Source: Myxococcales bacterium
Lineage (GTDB): Bacteria; Myxococcota; Myxococcia; Myxococcales; JAKAPL01
Direction: 5' to 3'
Assembly: GCA_021783235.1 (NCBI GenBank)
Contig: JAJXUD010000042.1
Span: forward strand, 1 to 38,957
Length of the DNA: 38,957 nucleotides
Numbering within the stretch: the stretch's first letter is position 1; every line of letters begins with the position of its first letter. Under the pieces are notes generated by a model. The model had not been told where the DNA came from and did no database searches. It saw only the letters and a list, made by a program, of their open reading frames with translations. Positions 24,142-35,271 of the stretch are shown here, in pieces. A program made the position numbers and the translations under genes.

Positions 24142-25923
24142 ATGATCGCCAAGTCCAACCTCGACCAGAACCCGCTCACCAAGAACGAGGCGCTCATCGC
24201 CTGGGTGGACGAGATGGCGAAGCTCTGCAAGCCCGATCGCGTCGTCTGGTGCGACGGCTCGGAGCAGGAGAAGCGGAGCCTCACCGAGGAGGCGGTGGCG
24301 AAGGGGATCCTGACGCCGCTGAACCAGCAGAAGCTCCCGGGCTGCTACCTCCACCGCTCGAACCCGAACGACGTCGCCCGGGTCGAGCACCTCACCTTCA
24401 TCTGCACGAAGACGCGCGAGGCGGCGGGCCCCACGAACCACTGGATGGAGCCGCAGGAGGCCTACCAGAAGCTCGGCAAGCTCTACGACGGCTCGATGAA
24501 GGGCCGCACGATGTACGTGGTCCCCTACCTCATGGGGCCGGTCGGCTCGCCCTACTCGAAGGTCGGCATCGAGCTGACCGACAGCGTCTACGTGGCCCTC
24601 AACATGCGGATCATGACGCGCATGGGCCGCGTCGCGCTCGAGCAGCTCGGCGGCAGGGGCGACTTCAACCGCGGCCTGCACGCGATGCTCGACTGCAACC
24701 CCGATCGCCGCTTCATCTGCCACTTCCCCGAGGACAACACGATCTGGTCGGTGGGCTCGGGCTACGGCGGCAACGTGCTGCTCGGCAAGAAGTGCCTCGC
24801 GCTCCGGATCGGCAGCTACCTCGGCAAGACCGAGGGCTGGCTCGCCGAGCACATGCTGATCCTCGGCGTCGAGAGCCCCGAGGGGCAGATGTCCTACGTC
24901 GCGGCGGCGTTCCCGTCGGCCTGCGGCAAGACGAACTTCGCCATGATGATCCCGCCGAAGCGGTTCGACGGCTGGAAGATCTGGACCGTCGGCGACGACA
25001 TCGCCTGGATGCGGGTCGGCCCCGACGGGCGGCTCTGGGCCGTCAACCCCGAGGCGGGCTACTTCGGCGTCGCGCCGGGCACGAACGAGAAGTCGAACCC
25101 GAACGCGATGCGGACGATCTCGCGCGACACCATCTACACGAACGTCGCGGTGACGCCGGACGGCGACGTCTGGTGGGAGGGCAAGTCCAAGGAGCCGCCG
25201 GACGGGCTGACGGACTGGCAGGGGCGCCCCTGGAAGAAGGGCTCGGCCGAGAAGGCCGCGCACCCGAACTCGCGCTTCACCTCGCCGATGACGAACAACC
25301 CGGTGCTCTCGAAGCAGGCCGACGATCCGCAGGGCGTTCCGATCTCGGCGATCATCTTCGGCGGCCGGCGGAGCAGCACCGTTCCGCTCGTGCTCCAGTC
25401 CTTCAACTGGACCCACGGCGTCTTCCTCGGGGCGACCCTCGGCTCGGAGACCACCGCCGCGGCCACGGGCAAGGTGGGCGTCGTCCGGCGCGACCCGATG
25501 GCGATGCTCCCGTTCTGCGGCTACGACATGGGCGAGTACCTCGGCCACTGGCTCGGGATGCAGAGCAAGATCCCGTACCCGCCGAAGATCTTCCAGGTGA
25601 ACTGGTTCCGGCAGGGCAAGGACGGCAAGTTCCTCTGGCCGGGCTACGGCGAGAACATGCGCGTCCTCAAGTGGATCATCGACCGGGCCCACGGCCGCGT
25701 CGGCGGGCAGGAGACCCTGCTCGGCTGGGTGCCGAAGGCCGGCGATCTCGATCTGTCGGGCCTCTCGATCCCGGCCGAGGCCGTCGACGAGGCCACCTCC
25801 ATCGACGTCGCCGCCTGGAAGGCGGAGTTCGAGAGCCAGCAGGAGTTCTTCGACCAGCTCGGCCGGACGCTGCCGCGCCCGCTCGCCCTGCAGCGCGAGC
25901 TCCTGATGTCGCGGCTCGGCTAG
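24142..25923 (+). CDS. pckG: Phosphoenolpyruvate carboxykinase (GTP)
   Basis: GTP-dependent PEPCK, converting oxaloacetate to PEP for gluconeogenesis. The 593-residue product has the family signature [16 protein letters not shown], the P-loop FPSACGKTN (K263 region), the metal and nucleotide site [10 protein letters not shown], and [15 protein letters not shown] choose ATG 24142 because AAAGG (24131-24135) is 6 bp before it; ATG 24136 directly abuts that sequence. Glyoxylate-shunt genes about 7 kb downstream make a coherent acetate-to-sugar route. The ATP-dependent type would look quite different. Confidence 0.95.
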   Translation: MIAKSNLDQNPLTKNEALIAWVDEMAKLCKPDRVVWCDGSEQEKRSLTEEAVAKGILTPLNQQKLPGCYLHRSNPNDVARVEHLTFICTKTREAAGPTNHWMEPQEAYQKLGKLYDGSMKGRTMYVVPYLMGPVGSPYSKVGIELTDSVYVALNMRIMTRMGRVALEQLGGRGDFNRGLHAMLDCNPDRRFICHFPEDNTIWSVGSGYGGNVLLGKKCLALRIGSYLGKTEGWLAEHMLILGVESPEGQMSYVAAAFPSACGKTNFAMMIPPKRFDGWKIWTVGDDIAWMRVGPDGRLWAVNPEAGYFGVAPGTNEKSNPNAMRTISRDTIYTNVAVTPDGDVWWEGKSKEPPDGLTDWQGRPWKKGSAEKAAHPNSRFTSPMTNNPVLSKQADDPQGVPISAIIFGGRRSSTVPLVLQSFNWTHGVFLGATLGSETTAAATGKVGVVRRDPMAMLPFCGYDMGEYLGHWLGMQSKIPYPPKIFQVNWFRQGKDGKFLWPGYGENMRVLKWIIDRAHGRVGGQETLLGWVPKAGDLDLSGLSIPAEAVDEATSIDVAAWKAEFESQQEFFDQLGRTLPRPLALQRELLMSRLG

Positions 25924-25956
25924 CGCCGGTTACGGTTCGCCGGAGCGCTCGCTAGC
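25919..25956 (+). terminator. Hairpin over the pckG stop, possible terminator
   Basis: GCTAGCG (25919-25925) and CGCTAGC (25950-25956) form a perfect 7-bp stem with an inner CCGG/CCGG pairing, and TTTC follows. The hairpin begins inside the stop codon. The T-run is short, so efficiency is uncertain. A weak promoter (TTACGG-N17-TAGCTT, 25930-25958) for the next gene overlaps it. Confidence 0.4.
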
Positions 25957-25988
25957 TTTCCCGTGGTGCAGGGAAGGCGGGGCGGGCC

Positions 25989-27221
25989 ATGCGGCGGACG
26001 GGATGGGTGTGTCTCGCGGCGTTCTTCGCCGCCTGCGGCGACCGCCGCGTCACCGGCGATCCCGGACTGGGCACGGGGCCTTCCATGGCGCCCCGCCGGC
26101 TCCGCCCCTCCGTCGCCCCTCCCGCGGGCATCGTCGCCTGGCCGCCCGACGCCGGCTTCGTCGAGGCCGCCCACTCGCTTCCGCTCATGACCGATCTCGG
26201 CGGGCCGGTGCTCGACCGGCCGGTCGCCGTCACGATCACCTTCGCGAACGATCCCGACCGGGCCCTCGACGAGGCGCTCGCCGGGTTCCTGTCGACCTCG
26301 ACCTGGCTCGCGACCGTCGGCCCCGAGTACGGGGTCCTGGGGCTCGACCACCTGGAGGTCGAGCTGCCGCAGGACGCGCCCTCGCGGCTCTCGGATCTCT
26401 CCGCCCAGCGGCTGCTCCAGAGCCTCCTCGCGTCGGGGGAGCTCCCCGGCGGGGCGCCCGACGGCGGCGTCGCGCCGGAGTACGTCTACCTGCTCTACGT
26501 GCCGAAGCGCACGGCCTTCGACGTGAGCGGCCAGCCGCTCTGCGACGTCTCGAGCGGCGGCTACCACTTCGAGCTGATCGGCGCCGGGCTGGACGTCCCC
26601 TACGCGGTCCTAAAGGCCTGCGCCTCGCCCGGCGCCACGGACGGGGAGCTCCTGGCGCGGGCCGCCTCGCACGAGCTCATCGGGGCCGCGACCGACCCCT
26701 ACCCCTTCTCGAACCCCGCCTGGCGGATCTTCGACCTGCAGAATCCATACGCCTACTTCGGGGGCGAGGTGGGGGACCTCTGCGAGAACCTCTCGCCCCA
26801 GTGGCAGGAGGGCGCCTTCCAGAAGCTGCAGCGCGTCTGGTCCAACGCCGCCGCGAAGGCGGGCGGCGATCCCTGCCGGCCGGCGGTGGGCAGCTACTTC
26901 GGCGCCGGCGTCTCGCCCGCGACCGCCGTCCAGGCCCCCGCGGGGAGCACCATCCACTTCCAGTTGACCGGCTGGTCGACGGCGCCCGTGCCCAACTGGA
27001 GGCTCTCCGCCTACTCCTTTCCGCTCGCCGGCTCCTTCGACGGCGCGCCGACGCTCAGCCGCGACACCCTCGCCGACGGTGACAGCGCCGACCTCACCGT
27101 GACGGTCCCCCGCGGAACGCCCTCGGGATCGATGGCGCTCATCGGCGTGGATTCGACCCAGGCGACCGGGGCGCCCCAGCCGGCGGTCACCACGGCGCTC
27201 GCGCTCGTGATCGTGCCGTAG
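25989..27221 (+). CDS. Predicted lipoprotein with HEL-x(2)-A-x-TDP motif, copy 1
   Basis: A 410-residue exported protein. The signal peptide ends in the lipobox-like FAAC (C18), so it is probably lipid-anchored. A conserved middle block (about 195-280) contains VSSGGYHFELIG, RAASHELIGAATDPYPFSNPAW, and FGGEVGDLCENLSPQW. The order H-E-L, TDP, W and E-x-GD-x-C resembles a motif in plant EXORDIUM-like and some bacterial exported proteins, possibly a metal site. A beta-rich C-terminal domain follows, including TAVQAPAGSTIHFQLTGWSTAP. A close paralog lies at 27886-29262. Here the second acid of the motif is Gly (HELIG), where copy 2 has Glu (HELIE). The function is unknown. Confidence 0.7.
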   Translation: MRRTGWVCLAAFFAACGDRRVTGDPGLGTGPSMAPRRLRPSVAPPAGIVAWPPDAGFVEAAHSLPLMTDLGGPVLDRPVAVTITFANDPDRALDEALAGFLSTSTWLATVGPEYGVLGLDHLEVELPQDAPSRLSDLSAQRLLQSLLASGELPGGAPDGGVAPEYVYLLYVPKRTAFDVSGQPLCDVSSGGYHFELIGAGLDVPYAVLKACASPGATDGELLARAASHELIGAATDPYPFSNPAWRIFDLQNPYAYFGGEVGDLCENLSPQWQEGAFQKLQRVWSNAAAKAGGDPCRPAVGSYFGAGVSPATAVQAPAGSTIHFQLTGWSTAPVPNWRLSAYSFPLAGSFDGAPTLSRDTLADGDSADLTVTVPRGTPSGSMALIGVDSTQATGAPQPAVTTALALVIVP

Positions 27222-27224
27222 GGC

Positions 27225-27764
27225 CTACGGCGCCTGGCCGCCGAGCAGCTTGTCGGCCTCCTTGCGGAGGAAGCCCTCGCTCGCGATGCCGACGATCCGG
27301 CCGACCACTCGGCCGTCGCGCCGCACGAGGAAGGTCGTCGGCACCTGGTCGACGCCCATCTCGCTCGCGAAGCGGCCGCCGTCGTCCAGCAGCGGCAGGT
27401 GGTCGATGGACTTCGCGCGCGCGACCGAGCGGGCCTGGGCGGCGCCTCCCCAGCCCATGACCGCGAGCACCGAGACCTTTCCAGCGTACCGCTGCGCCAG
27501 CTCGTCGATTCCGGGCAACTCCCGGATGCAGGCCATTCAGCCGGGCGACCAGACGTTGATGATGGCCGGCCTGCCGGCGAGGGCCTGGGAGGTGACGCGA
27601 GGCCCCTCGCCCACGGGCTGCGCGGAGAACGCGGGCAGCGGCCGGTCCTCCGTGCGCACCGAGGCGCAGCCGCCGCCGAGGGAGGAGCCCATGACGATCG
27701 CCGCGGCGACGATGCCGATCCAGGGCAGGTAGGTCTCCGCGAGCCGCCAGAGCTTTCGGGCCAT
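27225..27764 (-). CDS. Thioredoxin-fold (TlpA-like) selenoprotein, UxxC, reading through TGA at 27539-27537
   Basis: Two abutting frames, 75 and 103 codons, are joined by one in-frame TGA and together make a complete 179-residue TlpA-like thioredoxin. The N-terminus has a membrane segment (YLPWIGIVAAAIVMGSSLGGGC), so the domain should face the periplasm. The strand AIINVWSPG leads to U76-M-A-C79; the spacing W-x3-U-x2-C equals W-x3-C-x2-C of TlpA proteins, so the TGA takes the place of the first redox cysteine. The remaining fold is intact: IRELPGIDELAQRY helix, VSVLAVMGW strand, cis-Pro in DQVPTTFLVRRDGRVVG (P142). A 17-nt hairpin placed like a bacterial SECIS follows the TGA. A nonsense mutation is the alternative, but then the fold, position and hairpin would all be coincidence. 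The two flanking genes are the paralogous lipoproteins. Confidence 0.82.
27510..27526 (-). promoter_or_regulatory. Candidate bacterial SECIS hairpin
   Basis: On the minus strand UCCGGG-AGUUG-CCCGGA is a perfect 6-bp stem with a 5-nt loop. It begins 10 nt after the UGA at 27539-27537. Known bacterial SECIS cores are about 17-nt hairpins roughly 11 nt after UGA with a G among the first two loop bases; here the loop begins A-G-U. It lies in coding sequence, as bacterial SECIS elements do. Confidence 0.72.
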
Positions 27765-27824
27765 GGTGCGGTTCTAACACGCGGGTCGCCTCCGCGCTCG
27801 CGTCAGCCGCGCCGAAGCGGCCGG

Positions 27825-27854
27825 TTGCGGACCGGGCAGCGCTGCTGTTAGCGT
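27825..27854 (+). promoter_or_regulatory. Probable promoter of the second HEL-TDP lipoprotein gene
   Basis: TTGCGG (27825-27830), 18 bp, TAGCGT (27849-27854). AAGGAG at 27874-27879 gives a good ribosome site for the GTG start at 27886. Confidence 0.45.
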
Positions 27855-27885
27855 CGCTCGACTTTCGGGGGCGAAGGAGCGGCGC

Positions 27886-29262
27886 GTGCGGATCGAATGG
27901 CTCACTCTGACGGCGCTCCTCGCGGCCGGCTGCAACCCGAAGACCTCGGTCGGGCCGACCGGCCAGAAGAACCCCCTCCCGCTCGGGACCGACGCCGGGA
28001 GCGGGGTCGCGGACGCCGGCGAGGCCGACGCGGGGAGCCCGGACGCCGGCCCCTCCGACGGGGGCTGGGTCGAGAGCCCCCATTCGGTCTCGGCCGTGCC
28101 GAACGAGGGCGGCTCGGCGCTCGCCCGGCCCATCGCCGTGGCGATCACCTTCGCGAACGATCCGAACCGGGCCCACATCGACGCGCTCTCGGCCTTCCTG
28201 CCGGGTTCGACCTGGCTGAAGACCGTGAGCCCCGAGTACGGCATCGGGAGCCTCGGCCACGTCGAGGTCGAGCTGCCGCAGGACGCCCCGTCCGCGATGA
28301 CCGACACCGACCTGCAGAACCTGCTCCAGAGCCTCCTCGCGAGCGGCACCGTCCCCGGCGGGACGCCCGACGGCGGCGCGGCCTCCGGCGGAGCGGACGG
28401 CGGAGGCGCGGACGGGGGAGGCTCGGACGCCGGGATCGCCGACGGTGGCACAATGGACGCGGGGATCTCGGACGGCGGGATCTCGGACGGCGGCTCCGCC
28501 GACGCGGGCTCGCTCGGAGCGCCGCAGTACGTCTACCTCTTCTTCCTGCCGGTCAGCACGAGCTTCACGACGCAGGGCCAGGGGCTCTGCAGCATCTCCG
28601 GCGGCGGCTACCACTCCGAGACCCAGCTGACGAACCTCGACGTGCCCTACGCGGTGATCCAGCCGTGCCCGGGCCAGGGCCTCTCCGACGTGCAGATCCT
28701 CGACCTCGCCGGCTCCCACGAGCTCATCGAGGCGCTCACCGATCCCTACCCCTACACGAATCCCGCCTGGGTGATCCTCGATCCCCAGAGCCCCTGGAGC
28801 TACATCGGCGGCGAGGTCGGCGACGTCTGCTCCTACCTCGCGCCGCAGTGGAAGGAGGGGAGCTTCGACGACCTGCAGCGCGTCTGGTCGAACCGCTCCG
28901 CGACCGACGGCGGCGACCCCTGCCTGCCCGCGGTCGGCACCTACTTCGGCACCGCCATCTCGCCCGCCACCATCGTCCAGGGGCAGCCGGGCGGCAGCGT
29001 CGATTTTCAGCTCACCGGCTGGTCGACCGCCCCCGTCGCCGACTGGACGCTGCAGGCGTTCAACGGCGGCTCGCAGGGCGGCCCCTCCTTCGACGGCACG
29101 CCCACGCTGAGCAGCTACGGGATGAACGACGGCGAGAGCGCGACCCTCACGGTCCACGTGCCGTCGAACGCCGCCTCGCAGTCGTACGCGATGGTCATCG
29201 TGCTCTCTGGCGGGAGCCAGAACGACTACACGGCGAGCGTCGCGATGGTCTACGTGCCCTGA
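27886..29262 (+). CDS. Predicted lipoprotein with HEL-x(2)-A-x-TDP motif, copy 2, with Asp-Gly-Gly linker
   Basis: A 458-residue paralog of the gene at 25989-27221. The signal peptide ends in the lipobox-like LLAAGC (C17). The conserved N-terminal block (RPIAVAITFANDPNRAHIDALSAFL, STWLKTVSPEYGIGSLGHVEVELPQDAPS) matches copy 1 closely. An inserted low-complexity linker of Asp-Gly-Gly/Asp-Ala-Gly repeats (about 165-212) follows. The motif block GSHELIEALTDPYPYTNPAW and IGGEVGDVCSYLAPQW comes next, and the C-terminal domain shares PATIVQGQPGGSVDFQLTGWSTAP with copy 1. The motif HELIE-x(2)-TDP retains the second Glu. A metal-dependent or EXORDIUM-like role is possible but unproven. Confidence 0.72.
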   Translation: MRIEWLTLTALLAAGCNPKTSVGPTGQKNPLPLGTDAGSGVADAGEADAGSPDAGPSDGGWVESPHSVSAVPNEGGSALARPIAVAITFANDPNRAHIDALSAFLPGSTWLKTVSPEYGIGSLGHVEVELPQDAPSAMTDTDLQNLLQSLLASGTVPGGTPDGGAASGGADGGGADGGGSDAGIADGGTMDAGISDGGISDGGSADAGSLGAPQYVYLFFLPVSTSFTTQGQGLCSISGGGYHSETQLTNLDVPYAVIQPCPGQGLSDVQILDLAGSHELIEALTDPYPYTNPAWVILDPQSPWSYIGGEVGDVCSYLAPQWKEGSFDDLQRVWSNRSATDGGDPCLPAVGTYFGTAISPATIVQGQPGGSVDFQLTGWSTAPVADWTLQAFNGGSQGGPSFDGTPTLSSYGMNDGESATLTVHVPSNAASQSYAMVIVLSGGSQNDYTASVAMVYVP

Positions 29263-29278
29263 GGTCCGGCGCCCGGGA

Positions 29279-30730
29279 TCAGGTCGCGTCGACCCGCGCG
29301 TAGAGCGAGACGCCGCGCAGGTTCTCGTCGAGCTGCAGCGGCTGGCGCAGCGACGGGAAGGCGCGCTGCGCGCAGTCCATCCGCTCGCAGAGGCGGCAGC
29401 TCGTCCCCACCGGCACCGCCGCCGCGAGGTCCGTCAGGTCGATGCCGTCCGAGTAGACGAGCTCCTTCGCGTCCTGGAGCCGGCAGCCGAGCGCGAGGGC
29501 CTGCACGGGCGGCTGCGCGTGGTAGCCGCCGCTGTCGTGCTGTAGCGTCCGCGCCACGCAGAAGTAGGCGCTTCCGTCGGTCATCCGCGAGATCTGCGTC
29601 CGGATGAGGCCGGGCGTGAGGAACGCCTGGAAGACGTTCCAGCGCGGGCAGGCGCCCGAGAAGCGCGCGAAGTGGATCCCCGAGGACGAGAAGCGCTTCG
29701 AGAGGTTGCCGGCCACGTCGATGCGCAGCATGTGGAACGGGACGCCCTCCGCGCCGGGGCGGCGCAGCGTCGTCAGCCGGTGGCAGACCTGCTCGAAGCC
29801 CACGCGGAAGCGGCGGCCGAGCACGTCGATGTCGTACCGCTCCTCCCGCGCCGCCGCGAGGAACGGCCCGTAGGGCATGAGCACCGCGCCCGCGAAGTAG
29901 TTCGCGAGCGCCACCCGCGCGAGCGTGCGCGACTCCTCGCTCGTCAGCCGCCCGTCCTGGACCAGCCGGTCGAGCCCCTCGCGCGCCCCGAGGAGCGCGA
30001 GCTGGTGGGCGAGCTGGAAGGTGCGGCTGCGCGTCGGCAAGAGCTCGGAGAGCGTCAGCGTCTTGCGGGCGGCGTCGAAGCGGCGCAGCACCCCGCGCTC
30101 GGCGAGGCCGCGCCCGATTCGCACCTGCACCCCGTGGGCCGCCTCGAGGTGGCGCACGAGCCTCGGCGCGAGCTCCTCCGGGTCGAGCTTCGCCTCCCGC
30201 CAGAGCCGCTCGGCCCCGGCCTCGAGCTCGGGAAAGTGGTTCTGCCGGTCCTGGATGAGGTCGCTCACCTCCTCGGAGGGGAGCAGCGAGTGGGCGGCGC
30301 CCGCCGGCTCGTCGCCCACCACCTGCGAGGCCAGCGTCTCGGCGCTCTGGCGGGCGCTCCGGTAGGCCCGGTAGAGCGCGAGCACCGCGCGGGCGGCGGC
30401 GGGGCTGCCGGTCGCGAGCTCTCGCAGGTCGGTCGTCGTGAGCCCGTGCGACTCGAAGAGCGGATCGGCGAAGGCCTCGAGCAGCTCGGCGGAGAGCCGC
30501 GCCTCCCCGTCGGCGGCGAAGCTCGTCACGTCGAGCGAGAACTGCTGCGCGAGCTTGATGAGCAGCCCCGCCGGCAGGGGGCGCCGGTTCGCCTCGATGA
30601 GGTTCAGGTAGCTCGCCGAGACGCCGAGCCGCTGCGCGAGCTGCGCCTGGCTCAAGTTCTCGCGCCGCCGCAGGGAGCGGACCTTCGCCCCGAGCCTCGG
30701 ATCGGCCTCGCTCTTCTCGGTCTTCGGCAT
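29279..30730 (-). CDS. ScfR/RamB-type XRE regulator with IrrE-like and DUF2083 domains
   Basis: A 483-residue regulator. The N-terminal helix-turn-helix (residues 11-68) contains NLSQAQLAQRLGVSASYLNLIEANRRP. A central IrrE/ImmA-like domain (about 150-260) follows, in which the zinc motif HExxH is degenerate (FQLAHQLAL). The C-terminal DUF2083 domain ends with the cysteine cluster SCRLCERMDC (C445, C448, C453). In actinobacteria RamB, of this family, controls the glyoxylate genes; ScfR-type members respond to short-chain acyl-CoA signals. Here it is divergent from aceB-aceA with a 128-bp shared control region, which strongly suggests the same duty. Copies of TGTAAAG precede both divergent genes, so it may also control itself. 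Confidence 0.88.
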   Translation of the reverse strand: MPKTEKSEADPRLGAKVRSLRRRENLSQAQLAQRLGVSASYLNLIEANRRPLPAGLLIKLAQQFSLDVTSFAADGEARLSAELLEAFADPLFESHGLTTTDLRELATGSPAAARAVLALYRAYRSARQSAETLASQVVGDEPAGAAHSLLPSEEVSDLIQDRQNHFPELEAGAERLWREAKLDPEELAPRLVRHLEAAHGVQVRIGRGLAERGVLRRFDAARKTLTLSELLPTRSRTFQLAHQLALLGAREGLDRLVQDGRLTSEESRTLARVALANYFAGAVLMPYGPFLAAAREERYDIDVLGRRFRVGFEQVCHRLTTLRRPGAEGVPFHMLRIDVAGNLSKRFSSSGIHFARFSGACPRWNVFQAFLTPGLIRTQISRMTDGSAYFCVARTLQHDSGGYHAQPPVQALALGCRLQDAKELVYSDGIDLTDLAAAVPVGTSCRLCERMDCAQRAFPSLRQPLQLDENLRGVSLYARVDAT

Positions 30731-30747
30731 GCGCAGCTCCGGGTCGA

Positions 30748-30855
30748 TTGACAGACTTTACAGCGTGACAGCCTGTCGTTGACAGGCCTCGACGGACGCT
30801 TCCGTGGCTACAGCCATTTGCCCTTGAATCGTCCGCCCGACGAGCCATTGTAAAG
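30748..30855. promoter_or_regulatory. Divergent control region of the regulator and aceB-aceA
   Basis: CTTTACA (30756-30762) and TGTAAAG (30849-30855) form a perfect inverted pair, so TGTAAAG precedes both divergent genes. Between them are three TGACAG words and the palindrome GACAGCCTGTC (30767-30777). These are the natural candidates for binding by the RamB/ScfR-type regulator. TTGACA at 30779-30784 could be a -35 box for aceB, though no good -10 is seen at the right distance. Confidence 0.45.
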
Positions 30856-30858
30856 CTC

Positions 30859-32480
30859 GTGAAAGCGACCACCGTCAAGACCCTCCTCCCCGCGCCGAAG
30901 GGCGCCGAGTCGATCCTCGCGGAGCCGGCGCTCCGCTTCCTCGAGGATCTCGCCCAGCGCTTCGCCCCCCGCGTCCGCGAGCTGCTCGTCCGCCGCCACG
31001 AGCGGCAGGCCCGCTTCGACCGGGGCGAGCGGCCCGACTTCCTCCCCGAGACCGCCGAGATCCGGCGCGCCGACTGGAAGGTCGCGCCGCCGCGCCCCGA
31101 CCTCTCCGACCGGCGGGTCGAGATCACGGGCCCCACCGACCGCAAGATGGTGATCAACGCGCTCAACTCGGGGGCCAGCGTCTTCATGGCGGACTTCGAG
31201 GACTCGAACGCGCCGACCTGGGAGAACCTGCTCCTCGGCCAGAAGAACCTCTGGGACGCCGTGCGGCGCGAGATCGCCTACGAGGCCCCCGAGACGGGGA
31301 GGCGCTACGAGCTCGCCGAGAAGATCGCGACGCTCATGGTGAGGCCGCGCGGCTGGCACCTTCCGGAGAAGCACCTCGAGGTCGCGGGCGAGCCCATCCC
31401 GGGCTCGCTCTTCGACTTCGGCCTCTTCTTCTTCCACAACGCCCGCGAGCTCGTGCGGCGCCAGAGCGGCCCCTACTTCTACCTGCCCAAGATGGAGAGC
31501 CACCTCGAGGCGCGGCTCTGGAACGACGTCTTCGCGCACGCCGAGCGGCTCCTCGAATTGCCCGCCGGCACGGTGCGCGCCACCTGCCTCATCGAGACGC
31601 TGCCCGCCGCCTTCGAGATGGACGAGATCCTCTGGGAGCTGCGCGAGCGGTCGGCGGGGCTGAACTGCGGCCGCTGGGACTACATCTTCAGCTTCATCAA
31701 GAAGCTCGCCCAGGATCCCAAGGCCGTCCTCCCCGACCGGGCGACGGTGACGATGGACCAGGGCTTCCTCGCGGCCTACGTGCAGCTCCTCATCCGAAGC
31801 TGCCACCGGCGCGGCGCCCACGCCATGGGCGGCATGGCGGCCCAGATCCCCATCAAGCACGACTCCGCCGCGAACGAGGCGGCGCTCGCCAAGGTGCGCG
31901 CCGACAAGCTGCGCGAGGCGCGCGCCGGCCACGACGGCACCTGGGTCGCCCACCCGGGCCTCGTCGCGGTGGCGCGCGAGGTCTTCGACCGCGAGATGCC
32001 GGGGCCGAACCAGCTCGACCGGCCGCCCCCCGAGGCCGCGATCCGCCAGGCCGACCTCCTTCGGGTCCCCGAGGGGCCGCGCAGCGAGGCCGGGCTGCGG
32101 CACAACGTCCGGGTCGGCATCCAGTACCTCGAGGCCTGGCTGCGCGGGCAGGGCTGCGTGCCGCTCTACCAGCTCATGGAGGACGCCGCGACCGCCGAGA
32201 TCTCGCGCGCCCAGGTCTGGCAGTGGATCCAGCACCGCGCCCCGCTGGACGGCCTGCGCGTCCTCGGCGCCCGCGACCTCCCGCCCATCGTCGACGAGGA
32301 GCTCGAGAAGATCCGCGGCGAGGTGGGCGAGGAGCGCTTCGCCCGCGGCCGCTTCTCCGACGCGCGCGCCCTCTTCGAGCGGCTCGCCACCGCCGAGCGC
32401 TTCGAGGAGTTCCTCACCCTGCCGGCCTACGAGACCCTGCTCGAGCTCGAGCGGGCTGACCCCGCAACCAGGAGGAGCGC

Positions 32481-32484
<4 letters not shown>
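30859..32484 (+). CDS. aceB: Malate synthase A
   Basis: Condenses glyoxylate with acetyl-CoA to malate in the glyoxylate shunt. The 541-residue product has the A-type features [87 protein letters not shown] and [13 protein letters not shown]. It ends after a C-terminal plug with the Asp-containing [23 protein letters not shown] at 30859 lies 3 bp after TGTAAAG. The stop overlaps aceA (ATGA). Confidence 0.95.
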
Positions 32485-33761
<1,277 letters not shown>

Positions 33762-33830
33762 AAGCGGTTGCAGCTCGGCCCCTCCATGGTTAATCCTCCC
33801 TGGCCCCAGCGGGTCAGGAGGAAAGCCACC

Positions 33831-34817
<987 letters not shown>

Positions 34818-34849
34818 GCGGGCGAGCGCCCTCGAATCTCGTTCGCGCC

Positions 34850-35158
34850 TTACGGCAGCGCCACGTTGCAGTAGCCGAACAGGCAGTTCCCGCTGCAGCA
34901 CTGGCTCGGGAGGAGGCAGGGGATCCCGCCCGCGCGACAGGGGGGGCCGCCGCTTCCGGCGTCGCTCGTCCCTCCGTCCGGGCGGCCGCCGTCGGTCGCG
35001 GGCAGGCTGCAGGCCGAGCTGAGGCAGACGAGCCCCGGGCAGCAGGCGGCCGCCGTCGCGCACGGCAGGGTCGCGCCGTGGCACGTGTACCCCTCCGTCG
35101 CCGGGCCGCAGGCGGCGAGCGTCAGCCCGACGACGACGCCGCAGAGTCCCCTGAGCAT
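34850..35158 (-). CDS. Small cysteine-rich lipoprotein
   Basis: A 102-residue protein with a lipoprotein signal ending LTLAAC (C17). Two small Cys modules, ATAAACCPGLVCLSSAC and LPSQCCSGNCLFGYC, are separated by an Asp-Gly-Gly linker (TDGGRPDGGTSDAG). The C-C-x(3)-C pattern suggests disulfide-linked mini-domains outside the cytoplasm. Such proteins are typical of Myxococcota and have no assigned function. It is convergent with the aldo/keto reductase gene. Confidence 0.75.
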   Translation of the reverse strand: MLRGLCGVVVGLTLAACGPATEGYTCHGATLPCATAAACCPGLVCLSSACSLPATDGGRPDGGTSDAGSGGPPCRAGGIPCLLPSQCCSGNCLFGYCNVALP

Positions 35159-35271
35159 GCGCCTCCCCCTTTGCCCTCGAAAGCAGTATTCACTCGGCGG
35201 GTCGCGCGGCAGGCCAGCCGATCACGCTGGGCTCGGTCCGGGGATGGGTTCACGCGCGCGAAGCCGCTCGG

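Noticed and set aside
22483-25692. Open minus-strand frame of 1069 codons
   Set aside because: It lies wholly opposite cystathionine beta-synthase and PEPCK, both with strong motifs. Its composition is that of a reverse shadow.
27225-27536. Separate 103-residue thioredoxin starting at ATG 27536
   Set aside because: This ATG is the residue after the TGA and lies inside the active-site motif. Starting there would remove the first beta strands and the first active-site position, and no ribosome site precedes it.
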